Source of the DNA: Chryseobacterium daecheongense
Lineage (GTDB): Bacteria; Bacteroidota; Bacteroidia; Flavobacteriales; Weeksellaceae
Assembly: GCF_003729955.1 (NCBI RefSeq)
Contig: NZ_RJTX01000001.1
Location: forward strand, 1-64,000
Reading direction: 5' to 3'
DNA length: 64,000 nt
This document shows, piece by piece, positions 33,899-43,249 of the stretch; position 1 is the stretch's first letter; every line of letters starts with the position of its first letter. The position numbers and the translations under genes are program-made. Below the pieces are notes generated by a model. It had not been told where the DNA came from. It did not search any database and saw nothing but the letters and a program-made list of their open reading frames with translations.

Positions 33899-35353
33899 AT
33901 GGATGAAAATTTAATGATGATATGGCAGAAATGTCTTCAGTTCATGCGTGATAATCTGAACGCTGCTGAGGATAACTCTGATCTGAAGAAACTTGAGAAA
34001 TCTTTCGATTTACTGTTTGATAAAGTACAGCCAATTTCATTGGTTGACAATAATCTTACATTAATGGTTCCGAGTGATTTTTATAAGGAGTATATTGAAG
34101 ATAACTACCTTTCTTTACTTTCTGCTGCCCTGAAGAAAAATATAGGTAAAGGAGTGAAACTTTGGTATTCTGTAATGGAAAATAAGCCGAACGGTTTAGA
34201 AAAGCCCGTTACCATGAATATGAAAGGGAAAAGCGTACCAACCCCGAAAGTACAGGAAACAATGCCGCAAGGCTTTTCATCCAATATTGTAAATCCTTTT
34301 GTAGTGCCGGGAATCAAAAAAGTGAATATAGATTCTAACCTGAAATCTGATTTCTCTTTTGACAATTACGTAGAAGGGGAAAGCAATAAATTTGCTGCTA
34401 CAGTAGCGAGATCTATTGCGAAAAGACCAGGAGCAACGGCTTTCAACCCGTTATTCTTATATGGAGGATATGGTGTTGGTAAAACCCACTTGGGACAGGC
34501 GGTAGGATTGGAAGTGAAAAGCCAGTTTCCGGACAAAGTCGTATTGTATTTATCCTCTGAAAAATTCATCCAGCAATTCATATCAGCGGCAAAAGCTCAT
34601 AAACAAACAGAATTTGCCAACTTTTACCAGATGGTGGATGTTCTGATCATTGATGATATCCAGTTCCTTTCAGGTAAATCCGCAACACAGGACAGCTTCT
34701 TCCATATTTTTGATTATTTGCATCAGAATGGAAAACAGATCATCCTGACTTCAGATAAGGCTCCGGCAGATATTATGGATATTCAGGACAGGATTGTTTC
34801 GCGTTTCAAATGGGGACTTTCCGCAGAGATCAAATCTCCTGATTATGATACCCGTAAGAAAATTATCATTGATAAACTGAGCAGAGACGGAATTGTTCTC
34901 ACAGAAGATATGCTGGATTTTCTGGCTTCAGAAGCTAAGACCAATGTAAGAGAACTTATAGGAGTAATTAATTCCGTAATTGCATATTCTACCATCTATA
35001 AATCAGATTTAAGTTTGGATTTATTGAAGGAAACCATCAATAAAATTGCAGCAAATCAGAAGAAGATCATTAATATTCCTTACATTCAGGAAGTGGTTTG
35101 TGATTATTTCGGAATTAAGAGAGAGCAGCTTTTATCTAAAACAAGAAAAAGAGAGATTGCATTACCCAGACAATTGGCGATGTACTTTGCTAAGGAGTTC
35201 ACGAATGCCACATTCACAAAAATTGGAGAAGAAATGGGCGGAAAAGACCATTCAACAGTAATGTATGCCTGTGAAACGATCAAAGATATTTCCAAAATAG
35301 ATAAGGAAGTAAAGAAATACGTAAAAGAACTTACGGAAAGAATCAAACATTAA
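33899..35353 (+). CDS. dnaA: Chromosomal replication initiator DnaA
   Basis: Binds DnaA boxes and opens oriC. 484 aa with all four domains: an N-terminal DnaB/partner-binding domain (1-90), a linker (90-150), AAA+ with Walker A GGYGVGKTH (Lys195) and Walker B VLIIDDIQFL (Asp252, Asp253), and domain IV with the DnaA signature KDHSTVMYACETI preceded by LPRQLAMYFAKEFTNATF. No DnaA-box cluster or dnaN lies beside it, so the origin is not evident here. Confidence 0.98.
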   Translation: MDENLMMIWQKCLQFMRDNLNAAEDNSDLKKLEKSFDLLFDKVQPISLVDNNLTLMVPSDFYKEYIEDNYLSLLSAALKKNIGKGVKLWYSVMENKPNGLEKPVTMNMKGKSVPTPKVQETMPQGFSSNIVNPFVVPGIKKVNIDSNLKSDFSFDNYVEGESNKFAATVARSIAKRPGATAFNPLFLYGGYGVGKTHLGQAVGLEVKSQFPDKVVLYLSSEKFIQQFISAAKAHKQTEFANFYQMVDVLIIDDIQFLSGKSATQDSFFHIFDYLHQNGKQIILTSDKAPADIMDIQDRIVSRFKWGLSAEIKSPDYDTRKKIIIDKLSRDGIVLTEDMLDFLASEAKTNVRELIGVINSVIAYSTIYKSDLSLDLLKETINKIAANQKKIINIPYIQEVVCDYFGIKREQLLSKTRKREIALPRQLAMYFAKEFTNATFTKIGEEMGGKDHSTVMYACETIKDISKIDKEVKKYVKELTERIKH

Positions 35354-35375
35354 GATTATTAATTAAAATAACAAG

Positions 35376-35408
35376 AATGGAGAATAATTTTTATTCTTCA
35401 TTTTTTAT
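35376..35408 (+). terminator. Terminator after dnaA
   Basis: AATGGAGAATAA pairs with TTATTCTTCATT (one G-T pair) around a TTT loop, followed by a T run. Confidence 0.7.
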
Positions 35409-35409
35409 T

Positions 35410-35417
35410 TAGTTTTG
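35410..35417 (+). promoter_or_regulatory. -7 element for the tyrosine phosphatase gene
   Basis: TAGTTTTG fits TAnnTTTG, 37 bases before the ATG at 35455, directly after the dnaA terminator. Confidence 0.45.
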
Positions 35418-35454
35418 TCAGTATCTTTCAACAATTTAAAATAGATGTAGCATC

Positions 35455-35922
35455 ATGAAAATATTAATGGTTTGTCTGGGAAACATTTGCAGGAGCCCTT
35501 TAGCAGAAGGCATTATGAAGACCAAGCTCTCACATGATTTTTTTGTAGACTCTGTAGGAACAATTTCCCAGCATGAAGGAGAGCATCCGGATAAAAGAGC
35601 TATTAAAACAGCTGCCAATCACGGAATAGATATTTCCAAACAGGTTTCAAGACCAATTACCAATGCAGATCTGAATAATTTTGATAAGATCTATTGCATG
35701 GATATCGATGTATACGAAGATGTTATCTCAAAAGCGAAGAATGAAGAACAGCGACAGAAAATCTCTTTATTTCTTGAGGTATTGGGTGATCATAAAAATG
35801 CTGAAGTTCCCGATCCGTATTGGGGAGATATGAAAGATTTTGAAGACGTATTTCAATTGCTGGATAAAGGATGTGATAAAATCGCAGAACAGCTCAATAA
35901 TCCTACAACGCATACCTCATAA
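35455..35922 (+). CDS. Low-molecular-weight protein-tyrosine phosphatase
   Basis: A 155-aa phosphatase with the P-loop CLGNICRS at residues 7-14 (catalytic Cys7, Arg13) and the general-acid Asp in VPDPYWGDMKDFE. It may act on a tyrosine kinase for capsule or exopolysaccharide export or on small arginine/tyrosine phosphoproteins; no kinase gene is adjacent. It lies upstream of a tetrapyrrole-methylase-type gene, 73 bases apart. Confidence 0.93.
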   Translation: MKILMVCLGNICRSPLAEGIMKTKLSHDFFVDSVGTISQHEGEHPDKRAIKTAANHGIDISKQVSRPITNADLNNFDKIYCMDIDVYEDVISKAKNEEQRQKISLFLEVLGDHKNAEVPDPYWGDMKDFEDVFQLLDKGCDKIAEQLNNPTTHTS

Positions 35923-35995
35923 CCTGGATCTTTCAATTCTTGTATCCATTACCCGAATCTCGTAACCGCTACTCTTTAACTCATAATCTACTACC

Positions 35996-36694
35996 ATGTT
36001 ATTTCTACTTCCAGCTTATTTATCTGAAAATACACCGATTACCCACTTTTCACCCATTCTGAAAGACTATATCATGCAGACTGACTATTTCTTTGTGGAA
36101 AATGAAAAGACAGCCAGAAAAGTCATTAAGTTCTTTGCTCCGGAAAAAAAACAATCGGATTTAAAATTATTTTTACTGGATAAGTATACAGAAAATGCAG
36201 ATATAAAAGAAGCCCAGGAGTTGATGCTGAAAGGTCAGGATTTCTGTTTATTATCGGAAGCCGGACTTCCGTGTATTGCAGATCCTGGTAATTTAATTGT
36301 GAAGTGGTGTCATGAAAAAAATATAAGAGTAATTCCCCTTTCGGGGCCTTCATCAATTATTTTAGCATTAATTTCCAGTGGATTTAATGGTCAGGAATTT
36401 ACTTTTCATGGCTATCTTCCTATAGATAAAGGAGAAAAGAAAAAACAGATTCTTCATTTGGAGAGTTTGGTTCAGAAAACAGGATATTCTCAACTATTTA
36501 TGGAAACACCTTATAGAAATAATCAGCTTTTTGAAGACCTTTGTAAGTTTCTCTCTCCGAATACTAAACTATGTATTGCCGCTAATATCAATGATGCAGA
36601 GCATGAATTCATCAAAACCAAAATGATAAAGGAATGGCAAAAACACAAACCGGAGCTTCATAAAATTCCGGCGGTGTTTGTTTTAGGAAAATAG
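35996..36694 (+). CDS. Tetrapyrrole-methylase-fold SAM methyltransferase (RsmI-like)
   Basis: A 232-aa protein with the RsmI/YraL pattern LLSEAGLPCIADPGNLIVKWC and VIPLSGPSSIILALISSGF, then FTFHGYLPIDKGEKKKQI and ETPYRNNQLFEDL. RsmI makes the 2'-O-methylation of C1402 in 16S rRNA. This copy is shorter than E. coli RsmI (286 aa) and has an altered N-terminus (LLPAYLSENTPITHF in place of the usual GNLxDI region), so its exact target is uncertain. Confidence 0.8.
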   Translation: MLFLLPAYLSENTPITHFSPILKDYIMQTDYFFVENEKTARKVIKFFAPEKKQSDLKLFLLDKYTENADIKEAQELMLKGQDFCLLSEAGLPCIADPGNLIVKWCHEKNIRVIPLSGPSSIILALISSGFNGQEFTFHGYLPIDKGEKKKQILHLESLVQKTGYSQLFMETPYRNNQLFEDLCKFLSPNTKLCIAANINDAEHEFIKTKMIKEWQKHKPELHKIPAVFVLGK

Positions 36695-36823
36695 TTTTTT
36701 CTCTCGCAGATTATGCAGATTAGATATTGAAAAACCTTAAAAGAATTTACTACTTTAACACTTCGTTAACCCATGTTTTGCATACAAATTGGACATTTTT
36801 TTAATAATTAAAAAATTAAAGTT

Positions 36824-37201
36824 ATGTCTGATAAAAGATTAGCCGGGATCTGGATAGATACCGAAAAGGCTATTGTAGCAAAAAACCACGATTCCCAAAA
36901 TACTTCTGAATTTTTTCTTTGTAAACCTGTAAAAGCGGAAATCCAACATGGAAACTCCAGTGAAAATGCCGGGAACAATGCAGAAAGAACAAATAGAATT
37001 AAATTCTTTAAAGAAGTGGAAAATTTACTGACCAATACCCAGGAATTATATATTACTGGTCCGGGAGTAACTCAGGAAGAACTGAAACACTATCTTCACG
37101 ATACTGCCCAGTACAAAAACCTGAAAATTACTTTAGATACTGCACAGCAAATGCCGGAGGAAAAAGTACTGGACACCGTTAAGAATTATTTTAATGTTTA
37201 G
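36824..37201 (+). CDS. Small protein of unknown function, release-factor-like pattern
   Basis: A 125-aa cytoplasmic protein. MSDKRLAGIWIDTEKAIVAK opens with a strand-turn-strand, and KFFKEVENLLTNTQELYITGPG followed by QEELKHYLHDTAQYKNL resembles the alpha/beta fold of eRF1/Pelota-type domains in bacterial stress-associated proteins. The family match is from pattern memory and not secure. It ends in a strong terminator shared with the DUF4349 pseudogene. Single gene. Confidence 0.6.
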   Translation: MSDKRLAGIWIDTEKAIVAKNHDSQNTSEFFLCKPVKAEIQHGNSSENAGNNAERTNRIKFFKEVENLLTNTQELYITGPGVTQEELKHYLHDTAQYKNLKITLDTAQQMPEEKVLDTVKNYFNV

Positions 37202-37207
37202 AATATC

Positions 37208-37241
37208 AAAAAACCGGATAACAATATCCGGTTTCTTTTAT
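37208..37241. terminator. Bidirectional terminator
   Basis: The perfect stem AAACCGGATA / TATCCGGTTT with loop ACAA and flanking A and T runs lies between the convergent 36824 gene and the DUF4349 gene. Confidence 0.87.
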
Positions 37242-38089
37242 TTTTTCTTTCTTGCCCTCCATTTTTTCCACAGATAAATGATAATTGGAATAATCAGTAA
37301 GAATGGCCAAAGTGAAACCAGTCCAAGAATAAAACCTACAAAACTGTTCCAGCCTTCTGTCAGTGAATCAGCGAAACGGCTTCCGAAGCCAATTTTTGAA
37401 GTAGCAGAGCTTCTTACTTTTTCTTTATACAAGCTTAGATTCAGGGTGCTGTAATTGACACGGTCATCAATAAAACGAAGCCTGCCTTCTGCGACATCAA
37501 TTTCGTCTTCCAGTCCTCGTATTTTTTCCTGGATTTCAAGCATATCCTTTGTAGAAGCTGCATTTTTAAGAAGATTGCGGTACTTTTCAAGATATATTTT
37601 TTTGTTGGCCAGTTTAATCGAAACATCCGTATATTCTTCTGTAACATCCTCGGAAGAAACTTCTTTTGATACTACAGAACCTAATCCGTCAGAAAAAGAA
37701 TTAATGAGAGCATCAAAATTTTTATGGGGAACACGGATGATCAGATTTAAATTCTCGTCAGTATCAGTATTTCAGAATTCTTCGGTCTGCACGTATGCCT
37801 TATTATTTTTAATAATTTTATTGACCTGTTGATGAGCTTTTTTAATATCACCTACCTGAATGGTCATGTTGCCATTTTTGATCACCTTTTTAGAAACAGT
37901 ATCTATTTTCTTAGGCGTAACTTCTTGTGGAGGAGGTGGAGCTTCAGGAGAAGCATCAGTCATTGCAGCCACTTTATCATCTTCAATTATCGCCATAGGG
38001 GACATAACGGATTCAGGCTGGGCAAGATTTTCAGATTTATTACATTGAATAATAATTAAAAATAATAAAAGCAGGAAAATATTTTTCAT
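37238..38089 (-). pseudogene. DUF4349 lipoprotein gene interrupted by an in-frame stop
   Basis: From the ATG at 38089, MKNIFLLLLFLIIIQC gives a lipoprotein signal, then a Pro-rich linker (EAPPPPQEVTPKK) and the start of a DUF4349 domain (NGNMTIQVGDIKKAHQQV). At 37774-37772 a TGA follows AYVQTEEF. The same frame then continues without shift: NTDTDENLNLIIRVPHKNF, a coiled coil (LEIQEKIRGLEDEIDVAEGR), VNYSTLNLSLY and a C-terminal transmembrane helix with KKWRARKKK, all as expected for DUF4349. One base substitution therefore separates this from an intact gene of 283 codons. It could be a real null mutation, readthrough or a sequencing error. Confidence 0.85.
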
Positions 38090-38245
38090 AAAAAAGTTTT
38101 TATGGATATGATCAAAAACTATGCTCAAAATAAGTTTTCATATAAATTTTTGGAAAAATTATGATGATTTATTTAAATATTTATATGAATTATTGATTTT
38201 CTTATTGATTTTTTGAAAGATCAAATAATTTTATATTTTTATTAC

Positions 38246-39313
38246 ATGAAAAAAAGTCTTTTAGTATTTGCATTCTCTCCATTTCTAATTTACGCTCAGG
38301 AAGCTCCCAAACTTACAGATGAAATGGCAGTGAAGCTTTCCGATAAGCCATTACATTGTATCAATCAGGAATATCCGAATAAAACAGCCCATATCATCAA
38401 TAATGAAAAAGAAGTTTCTTTATCACCCAAAGACTTGCATCCGAGTTTTTATGGCTGTTTCGATTGGCATAGCTCAGTTCATGGACATTGGATGCTGGTT
38501 CGTTTATTAAAGACAAAACCCGGGTTGTCAAATGCAAAAGACATTGAAAGTATTCTGGACCATTCGTTCAGAAAAGAAAATTTACAATCTGAAGCAGATT
38601 ATTTTACCCAATATCAATTAACTACTACATTTGAAAGAACATATGGTTGGGCGTGGTTGTTAAAGCTGGATGAAGAACTTACTACCTGGAATCACCCGAA
38701 AGCAAAAATATGGCACCAGAATTTAAAGCCTCTGACAGATCAGATTTTGAAATCCTGGAAAACCTATTTGCCTAAACAAACCTATCCCAACAGGACAGGA
38801 GTACATCCAAATACAGCTTTTGCTATGGGCTTTGCGATAGACTGGGCTAGAGCAAATAAGGATAAGGATTTTGAGAACCAATTGATAGAAAAAGCGAAAT
38901 ATTTCTATTTAAATGACCAGAAAACACCTGCTTATTTAGAACCGGATGGTTCAGACTTTTTTTCTCCCAGCCTTGAAATCGCAGATTTGATGAGAAGAGT
39001 GCTTCCTCAAAAAGAATACATAAAATGGCTGAATGGCTTTTACGAAAAACGCAGCCTGGAAAATATAGAAAAGATCCCGGTGGTGAGTGATCTAAGCGAT
39101 TATCAGACCGTGCATCTTGTAGGATTGTCCTTTTCGAAAGCATGGTGTATGAAAGGAATTGCCAAATCTCTTCCGGATAATCATCCATTAAAAAAGAATT
39201 TTCAACAGACAGCGGATAAATTCTTAGCTAATGGTTTACCATTACTTTTCCAGGGGAATTATGGCGGAGATCACTGGCTGGCCAGTTTTGCAGTCTATGC
39301 TTTAGAAGATTAA
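38246..39313 (+). CDS. Secreted DUF2891 family protein
   Basis: A 355-aa protein with signal peptide (residues 1-18, SPFLIYAQ) and the DUF2891 pattern: LHPSFYGCFDWHSSVHGHWMLVRLL, FERTYGWAWLLKLDEEL, HPNTAFAMGFAIDWARA, DGSDFFSPSLEIADLMRRVL and GDHWLASFAVYAL. The His/Trp/Asp-rich helical repeats suggest an alpha/alpha toroid of the kind seen in glycan-active enzymes; catalytic function is unproven. Start at the ATG at 38246. Its last four bases overlap the end of the convergent Mpo1-like gene. Confidence 0.9.
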   Translation: MKKSLLVFAFSPFLIYAQEAPKLTDEMAVKLSDKPLHCINQEYPNKTAHIINNEKEVSLSPKDLHPSFYGCFDWHSSVHGHWMLVRLLKTKPGLSNAKDIESILDHSFRKENLQSEADYFTQYQLTTTFERTYGWAWLLKLDEELTTWNHPKAKIWHQNLKPLTDQILKSWKTYLPKQTYPNRTGVHPNTAFAMGFAIDWARANKDKDFENQLIEKAKYFYLNDQKTPAYLEPDGSDFFSPSLEIADLMRRVLPQKEYIKWLNGFYEKRSLENIEKIPVVSDLSDYQTVHLVGLSFSKAWCMKGIAKSLPDNHPLKKNFQQTADKFLANGLPLLFQGNYGGDHWLASFAVYALED

Positions 39314-39780
39314 TACCTTATTCCCAGTTTTTTTAAAACATAGCCTAAAAGCCAGATCGGGCCTATTAACAGGAATTGCAGGTCTTTTAAGAAAGATGGT
39401 TTCTTTCCTTCTATTCTATGTCCTATAAACTGTAAAACCCATGTAACTACGAAGATGATAAGGTAAATAAGCCATGGTTGCTCAAACCGGGTATTGAGGC
39501 CATAGGCAAAACTTTCCATCAGAATCATAATGAGAATCATAATAAAACCGATCAGAAAGGAAAGCCTCATATAAAAAAGAGTAATCAAAGCTATTACAAC
39601 AAGACTTACAAAGCTTATGCAGCCAATGTATATGAGACAAATGGATTTTGAAGGAACAAGAGAAATGAAACCTAACATAGTCCAGAAAATCAAAGGAACA
39701 CAAATCCAATGGATCAGCTTGTTGATTGTGTTTCTATGGCTTTCAGAGTATTCTGCAAAAAGTAAATCGATCTTTCTCAT
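39310..39780 (-). CDS. Mpo1-like (DUF962) membrane protein
   Basis: A 156-aa protein with about four transmembrane helices. The N-terminal YSESHRNTINKLIHWICVPLI and later FIGHRIEGKKPS provide the conserved His residues of the DUF962 / Mpo1 family. Yeast Mpo1 is an Fe2+-dependent dioxygenase that shortens 2-hydroxy fatty acids. Flavobacteria make hydroxy fatty acids, so a similar role is plausible but inferred. Overlaps the convergent DUF2891 gene by four bases. Confidence 0.85.
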   Translation of the reverse strand: MRKIDLLFAEYSESHRNTINKLIHWICVPLIFWTMLGFISLVPSKSICLIYIGCISFVSLVVIALITLFYMRLSFLIGFIMILIMILMESFAYGLNTRFEQPWLIYLIIFVVTWVLQFIGHRIEGKKPSFLKDLQFLLIGPIWLLGYVLKKLGIRY

Positions 39781-39851
39781 GGGTTGAAGACTTATCAGTA
39801 CGAAAATAATAAAATTTTGTAATAGCGTCGGATATTGGTTACATTTGTGTT

Positions 39852-40697
39852 ATGTCTGTCCTAGAAGAATTCGGAGTTGAGATATTCACTCAGCATAATA
39901 TTTTCGAGAGAATATCTGTCGATAAACCTTTTCGTCCCGACAATCCGGCTTTTGTTTTTGTGAAAACCGGAACCATAAAGCTTCGGCAGCATTTCAGTGA
40001 TCTGGAGCTTTCGGCGAATATGTTTATGGTGACGGATCCGCAGACCGTGTATGAAATGATTTCCGTAAGCGATGATTTCCAGTCCAGAATGGTATCTTAC
40101 AAAAGAGAATTTATTTCGGCATTGTCTTTAAAATTCAACAGACTGATTACCTATCGCTATTTCAGGCAGCAGATGAACAGGGGGGTACCCTTTCATGAAG
40201 ATGAAATGGAAATGGTATGGAAGAGTGTCAATTTTCTGAAGTATATATTAGATTCTGAAACCGGGGTGATCTATAAAAAGGAAATTATAGAGCACCTGTT
40301 CTCCGTGTTCTGTTATCAGATGGCCGGAATTATTTCCAAAGAAGATGACAGTTCTATGAGCCGCATGTCCAGACAGGAAGAAATTGTTTTTAATTTTTTG
40401 ACTGACCTTACCACTTATTATCATACAGAAAGAATGGTGGAATTTTATGCAGAACGTCAATCCATTACAACCAGACATCTTTCATCAGTCGTAAAATCCA
40501 TTACAGGAAAGTCCGCCAGCGAAATTATCGCTTTGATCGTGATGAATGAAGCTAAAGTACTTTTAAATTCATCAGAAAAACCTGTTTCTGAGGTTTCATC
40601 AATGCTCGGTTTCAGTGATCAATATTCTTTTTCTCATTTTTTCAAAAAGCATCTGGAAGTAAGCCCTTCTCAATATCGAAATCAATTCAAAAAGTAA
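39852..40697 (+). CDS. AraC family transcriptional regulator
   Basis: A 281-aa regulator. The C-terminal 100 residues form the two HTH motifs: ERQSITTRHLSSVVKSITGKSASEII and PVSEVSSMLGFSDQYSFSHFFKKHLEVSPSQYRNQF. The N-terminal domain is a cupin-like sensor (FVFVKTGTIKLRQHF). It lies 90 bases upstream of, and in the same direction as, the TolC-HlyD-MFS efflux operon, and is its probable regulator. An operator-like palindrome lies in between. Confidence 0.92.
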   Translation: MSVLEEFGVEIFTQHNIFERISVDKPFRPDNPAFVFVKTGTIKLRQHFSDLELSANMFMVTDPQTVYEMISVSDDFQSRMVSYKREFISALSLKFNRLITYRYFRQQMNRGVPFHEDEMEMVWKSVNFLKYILDSETGVIYKKEIIEHLFSVFCYQMAGIISKEDDSSMSRMSRQEEIVFNFLTDLTTYYHTERMVEFYAERQSITTRHLSSVVKSITGKSASEIIALIVMNEAKVLLNSSEKPVSEVSSMLGFSDQYSFSHFFKKHLEVSPSQYRNQFKK

Positions 40698-40729
40698 AAA
40701 TCCTACATTTGAACATCTTTTTCCAAAAA

Positions 40730-40767
40730 TCAAACATTTGTTTGACTTTATAGGTGCTATAACTTTG
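40730..40767 (+). promoter_or_regulatory. Efflux operon promoter with overlapping palindrome
   Basis: The -33 TTTG (40737-40740), a 19-bp spacer and the -7 TAACTTTG (40760-40767) form an ideal Bacteroidota promoter. TCAAACATTTGTTTGA (40730-40745) is a perfect palindrome (7-2-7) covering the -33 box. ACATTTG also occurs at 40705-40711 as a direct repeat, 29 bases upstream. This is a strong candidate for a regulator binding site. Confidence 0.72.
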
Positions 40768-40787
40768 CATCTGTAAAACAAGGTAAA

Positions 40788-42095
40788 ATGATAAATAACG
40801 TAAAAACAGCACTATCCTTAGCGATAGCTCTCATTCCTACGCTGTTTTTTTCACAGGAAAAACAGATGACAGCGAGTGAAGTGGCTGAAATGGCAGTACA
40901 AAATCATCAGCAGTTAAAAGTTTCAGCTCAAAATATAGATATAGCCAAACAGCAAACGGATGTGGTGAAACTTCAAAAGCTTCCTACGATAACGGCTTCA
41001 ACAAGTCAGTTTTATTTAGGAGATGCCGTTGCCATAGATAAGGATTTTTCCAATTCTACGAATATTCCTATGCCGCATTATGGAAGCTCTTATTCCGTAC
41101 AGGCCACCCAACTTATTTTTAAAGGCGGACTGGTAAATAAATCTATTGAAATGGCAGGTCTTCGCGAGCAATTATCTGAACTTGATCTTGAAAAGAACAA
41201 ACAGGATGTAAAGTTCTTAGTGATCTCTAATTACCTGGATGTTTATAAAATTTTAAACCAGGAAGTGGTATTTCAAAATAATAAAAAACTTGCTCAGGAA
41301 AGGCTAAAGAATATCCAGAAATTTTATCAGCAGGGAATGGTGACAAGAAATGAAGTGATCCGTGGTGAGCTGGTTATTAAAAATCTGGATCAGGGAATTC
41401 TGACTTTAGCGAACAACAGAAAAATACTGAACTATAACCTGAATATAGCTTTAGGTTTACCTTCCGGAACTGAAATAATACCTGTAGAGAATCTTTCCAA
41501 TAAAGAATCCGGCATCGGCTTAGAATATTACATGGAATTGGCGCACAACGATAATCCGTTGTTGAAATCGGCCAAAACGAATATAGATGTTGCCGATAAG
41601 AATATTGAAATCATTAAAACTGATAAAATGCCAACTTTAGCTGGATTTGGAGGCTATACGCTGCAACGTCCGATCACGACAAGAAATCCTGTTCTGGATA
41701 TGTATTCCGGAGGTTGGCAAACAGGAGTGTCTTTGAGTTATAATATTGACAATTTATTTAAAACAAAAGAAAGAATCAAGCTTGGTGAGCTTCAGAAAAA
41801 TCAGGCGAATGATGCCATGACTTTGGTACAGCAGAATGTTGAGATGGGAGTAAATGCAGCCTATGTAAAATATCAGGAATCCATTCAACAGGCAGAAATT
41901 TTAAATGATGCGAAAAAACTGGCGGAAGAAAACTATAAAATCACCGAAGCTAAATATTTGAATCAGTTAGCCGTACAGGCGGAAATGATTGATGCGCAGA
42001 ATCAAAAGCTTCAATCCGAACTGGATTATGCCAATGCCGAGATCAACGTACTGTATCAATATTATAATCTTTTAAAATCTACAGGCACACTTTAA
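40788..42095 (+). CDS. TolC family outer membrane efflux protein
   Basis: A 435-aa protein with a signal peptide (residues 1-22, LIPTLFFSQ) and two OEP repeats of long alpha-helical hairpins: HQQLKVSAQNIDIAKQQTDV and HNDNPLLKSAKTNIDVADKN start the two halves, each followed by a beta-strand pair (LPTITASTSQFYL; MPTLAGFGGYTL). It forms the outer membrane exit duct of the efflux system encoded with the next two genes. Confidence 0.93.
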   Translation: MINNVKTALSLAIALIPTLFFSQEKQMTASEVAEMAVQNHQQLKVSAQNIDIAKQQTDVVKLQKLPTITASTSQFYLGDAVAIDKDFSNSTNIPMPHYGSSYSVQATQLIFKGGLVNKSIEMAGLREQLSELDLEKNKQDVKFLVISNYLDVYKILNQEVVFQNNKKLAQERLKNIQKFYQQGMVTRNEVIRGELVIKNLDQGILTLANNRKILNYNLNIALGLPSGTEIIPVENLSNKESGIGLEYYMELAHNDNPLLKSAKTNIDVADKNIEIIKTDKMPTLAGFGGYTLQRPITTRNPVLDMYSGGWQTGVSLSYNIDNLFKTKERIKLGELQKNQANDAMTLVQQNVEMGVNAAYVKYQESIQQAEILNDAKKLAEENYKITEAKYLNQLAVQAEMIDAQNQKLQSELDYANAEINVLYQYYNLLKSTGTL

Positions 42096-42121
42096 TTTTT
42101 ACCAACTGAAAAAACAAAACA

Positions 42122-43240
42122 ATGGAAAACAAGGAACAAACTCAAAATACAAACACTCCGGCAACATCAAGCGGAGCGATTAAAAAAAAGGAAACCAGAA
42201 AAAATAAGATCAGAGCTATTATTTCAAATCTTATTGTTTTTCTAGTGATCGGTTTCGGATTATTCTGGCTGATCCGTGAATATTTTCACATCGGGGATAA
42301 AAGTTATACGGAAGCAGCACAAGTGGAGGAATTTATCAATCCGATCAATACAAGAGTTCCGGCTTATATCAAAGAGATCAAATTTATTGAACATCAACAG
42401 GTAAAAAAAGGGGATACCCTTGTTATTTTAGATGACCGTGAAATTGTAACGCAATTGGGTCAGGCGGAAGCTGCATATCAAAATGCATTGGCTCAACGTA
42501 CAGCAACAAGTTCATCCGTGAATACGGTTTCCAATAATATCAATGTAATGCAATCCAATATTGCAGGTGCAAAGGCCAGACTTTGGAACGCCGAACAAAA
42601 TTTGAACAGATATAAAAACCTTTTGGCAGCAGAAGCCGTTACCAGACAACAATATGACCAGGTAAAAACTGAGTATGATGCACAAAAAGCAGCGTATGAA
42701 ACTCTGGTGAATCAAAAGCAGTCGGCTAACCTTTCAACAACTGAGGTAAAAAGCAGACTGGGAATTAATGATGCTGAGATCAAAAGAACGAAAGCGGCGC
42801 TGGATATGGCAAAAATTAACCTTTCCTATACAGTAATCACAGCTCCTTATGACGGGGTGATGGGAAGAAGAACCATCTCCGAAGGACAATTGATCCAACC
42901 AGGTCAGCAAGTGGCAACAATCGTTTTAAACGGACAAAAATGGGTAACAGCCAACTTTTTGGAAAGCCAGATGCCTAATATAAAGATTGGTGATACAATG
43001 ATGATGACGGCAGATGCGTTGGGCGGACAGAAGTTTGAAGGAGTTGTAACAGCGATATCCGCAGCTACAGGCTCAAGATATTCAAGTGTGCCTACAGATA
43101 ATTCCACAGGTAATTTTATCAAGGTACAGCAAAGAATTCCTGTAAGAATTGAGTTTACGGCTTCTAATAAAAAAGAAGAAGTCAATAAACTTCGAGCGGG
43201 AATGAATATGAATATTAATATAGCTCAAAAAACCAAATAA
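42122..43240 (+). CDS. HlyD/EmrA family periplasmic adaptor
   Basis: A 372-aa membrane fusion protein: cytoplasmic N-terminus, one transmembrane helix (about residues 35-58, IISNLIVFLVIGFGLFWLI), a lipoyl-like half-motif (RVPAYIKEIKFIEHQQVKKGDTLVILD), a long coiled coil (about 100-230), the second lipoyl half (YTVITAPYDGVMGRRTISEGQLI) and a beta-barrel domain. It links the MFS pump to the TolC duct. Gap to the TolC gene is 26 bases. Confidence 0.94.
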   Translation: MENKEQTQNTNTPATSSGAIKKKETRKNKIRAIISNLIVFLVIGFGLFWLIREYFHIGDKSYTEAAQVEEFINPINTRVPAYIKEIKFIEHQQVKKGDTLVILDDREIVTQLGQAEAAYQNALAQRTATSSSVNTVSNNINVMQSNIAGAKARLWNAEQNLNRYKNLLAAEAVTRQQYDQVKTEYDAQKAAYETLVNQKQSANLSTTEVKSRLGINDAEIKRTKAALDMAKINLSYTVITAPYDGVMGRRTISEGQLIQPGQQVATIVLNGQKWVTANFLESQMPNIKIGDTMMMTADALGGQKFEGVVTAISAATGSRYSSVPTDNSTGNFIKVQQRIPVRIEFTASNKKEEVNKLRAGMNMNINIAQKTK

Positions 43241-43249
43241 ATGATAGTC

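Noticed and set aside
35923..35995. Low-complexity gap with ATCTCGTAACC and AACTCATAATC words
   Set aside because: It resembles a decayed intergenic repeat, but the units are too diverged and I found no second copy in the window.
37441..37647. Minus-strand ORF of 68 codons inside the DUF4349 region, suggesting a frameshift
   Set aside because: It is in another frame; the DUF4349 frame itself continues across the TGA, so the damage is a nonsense codon and not a frameshift.
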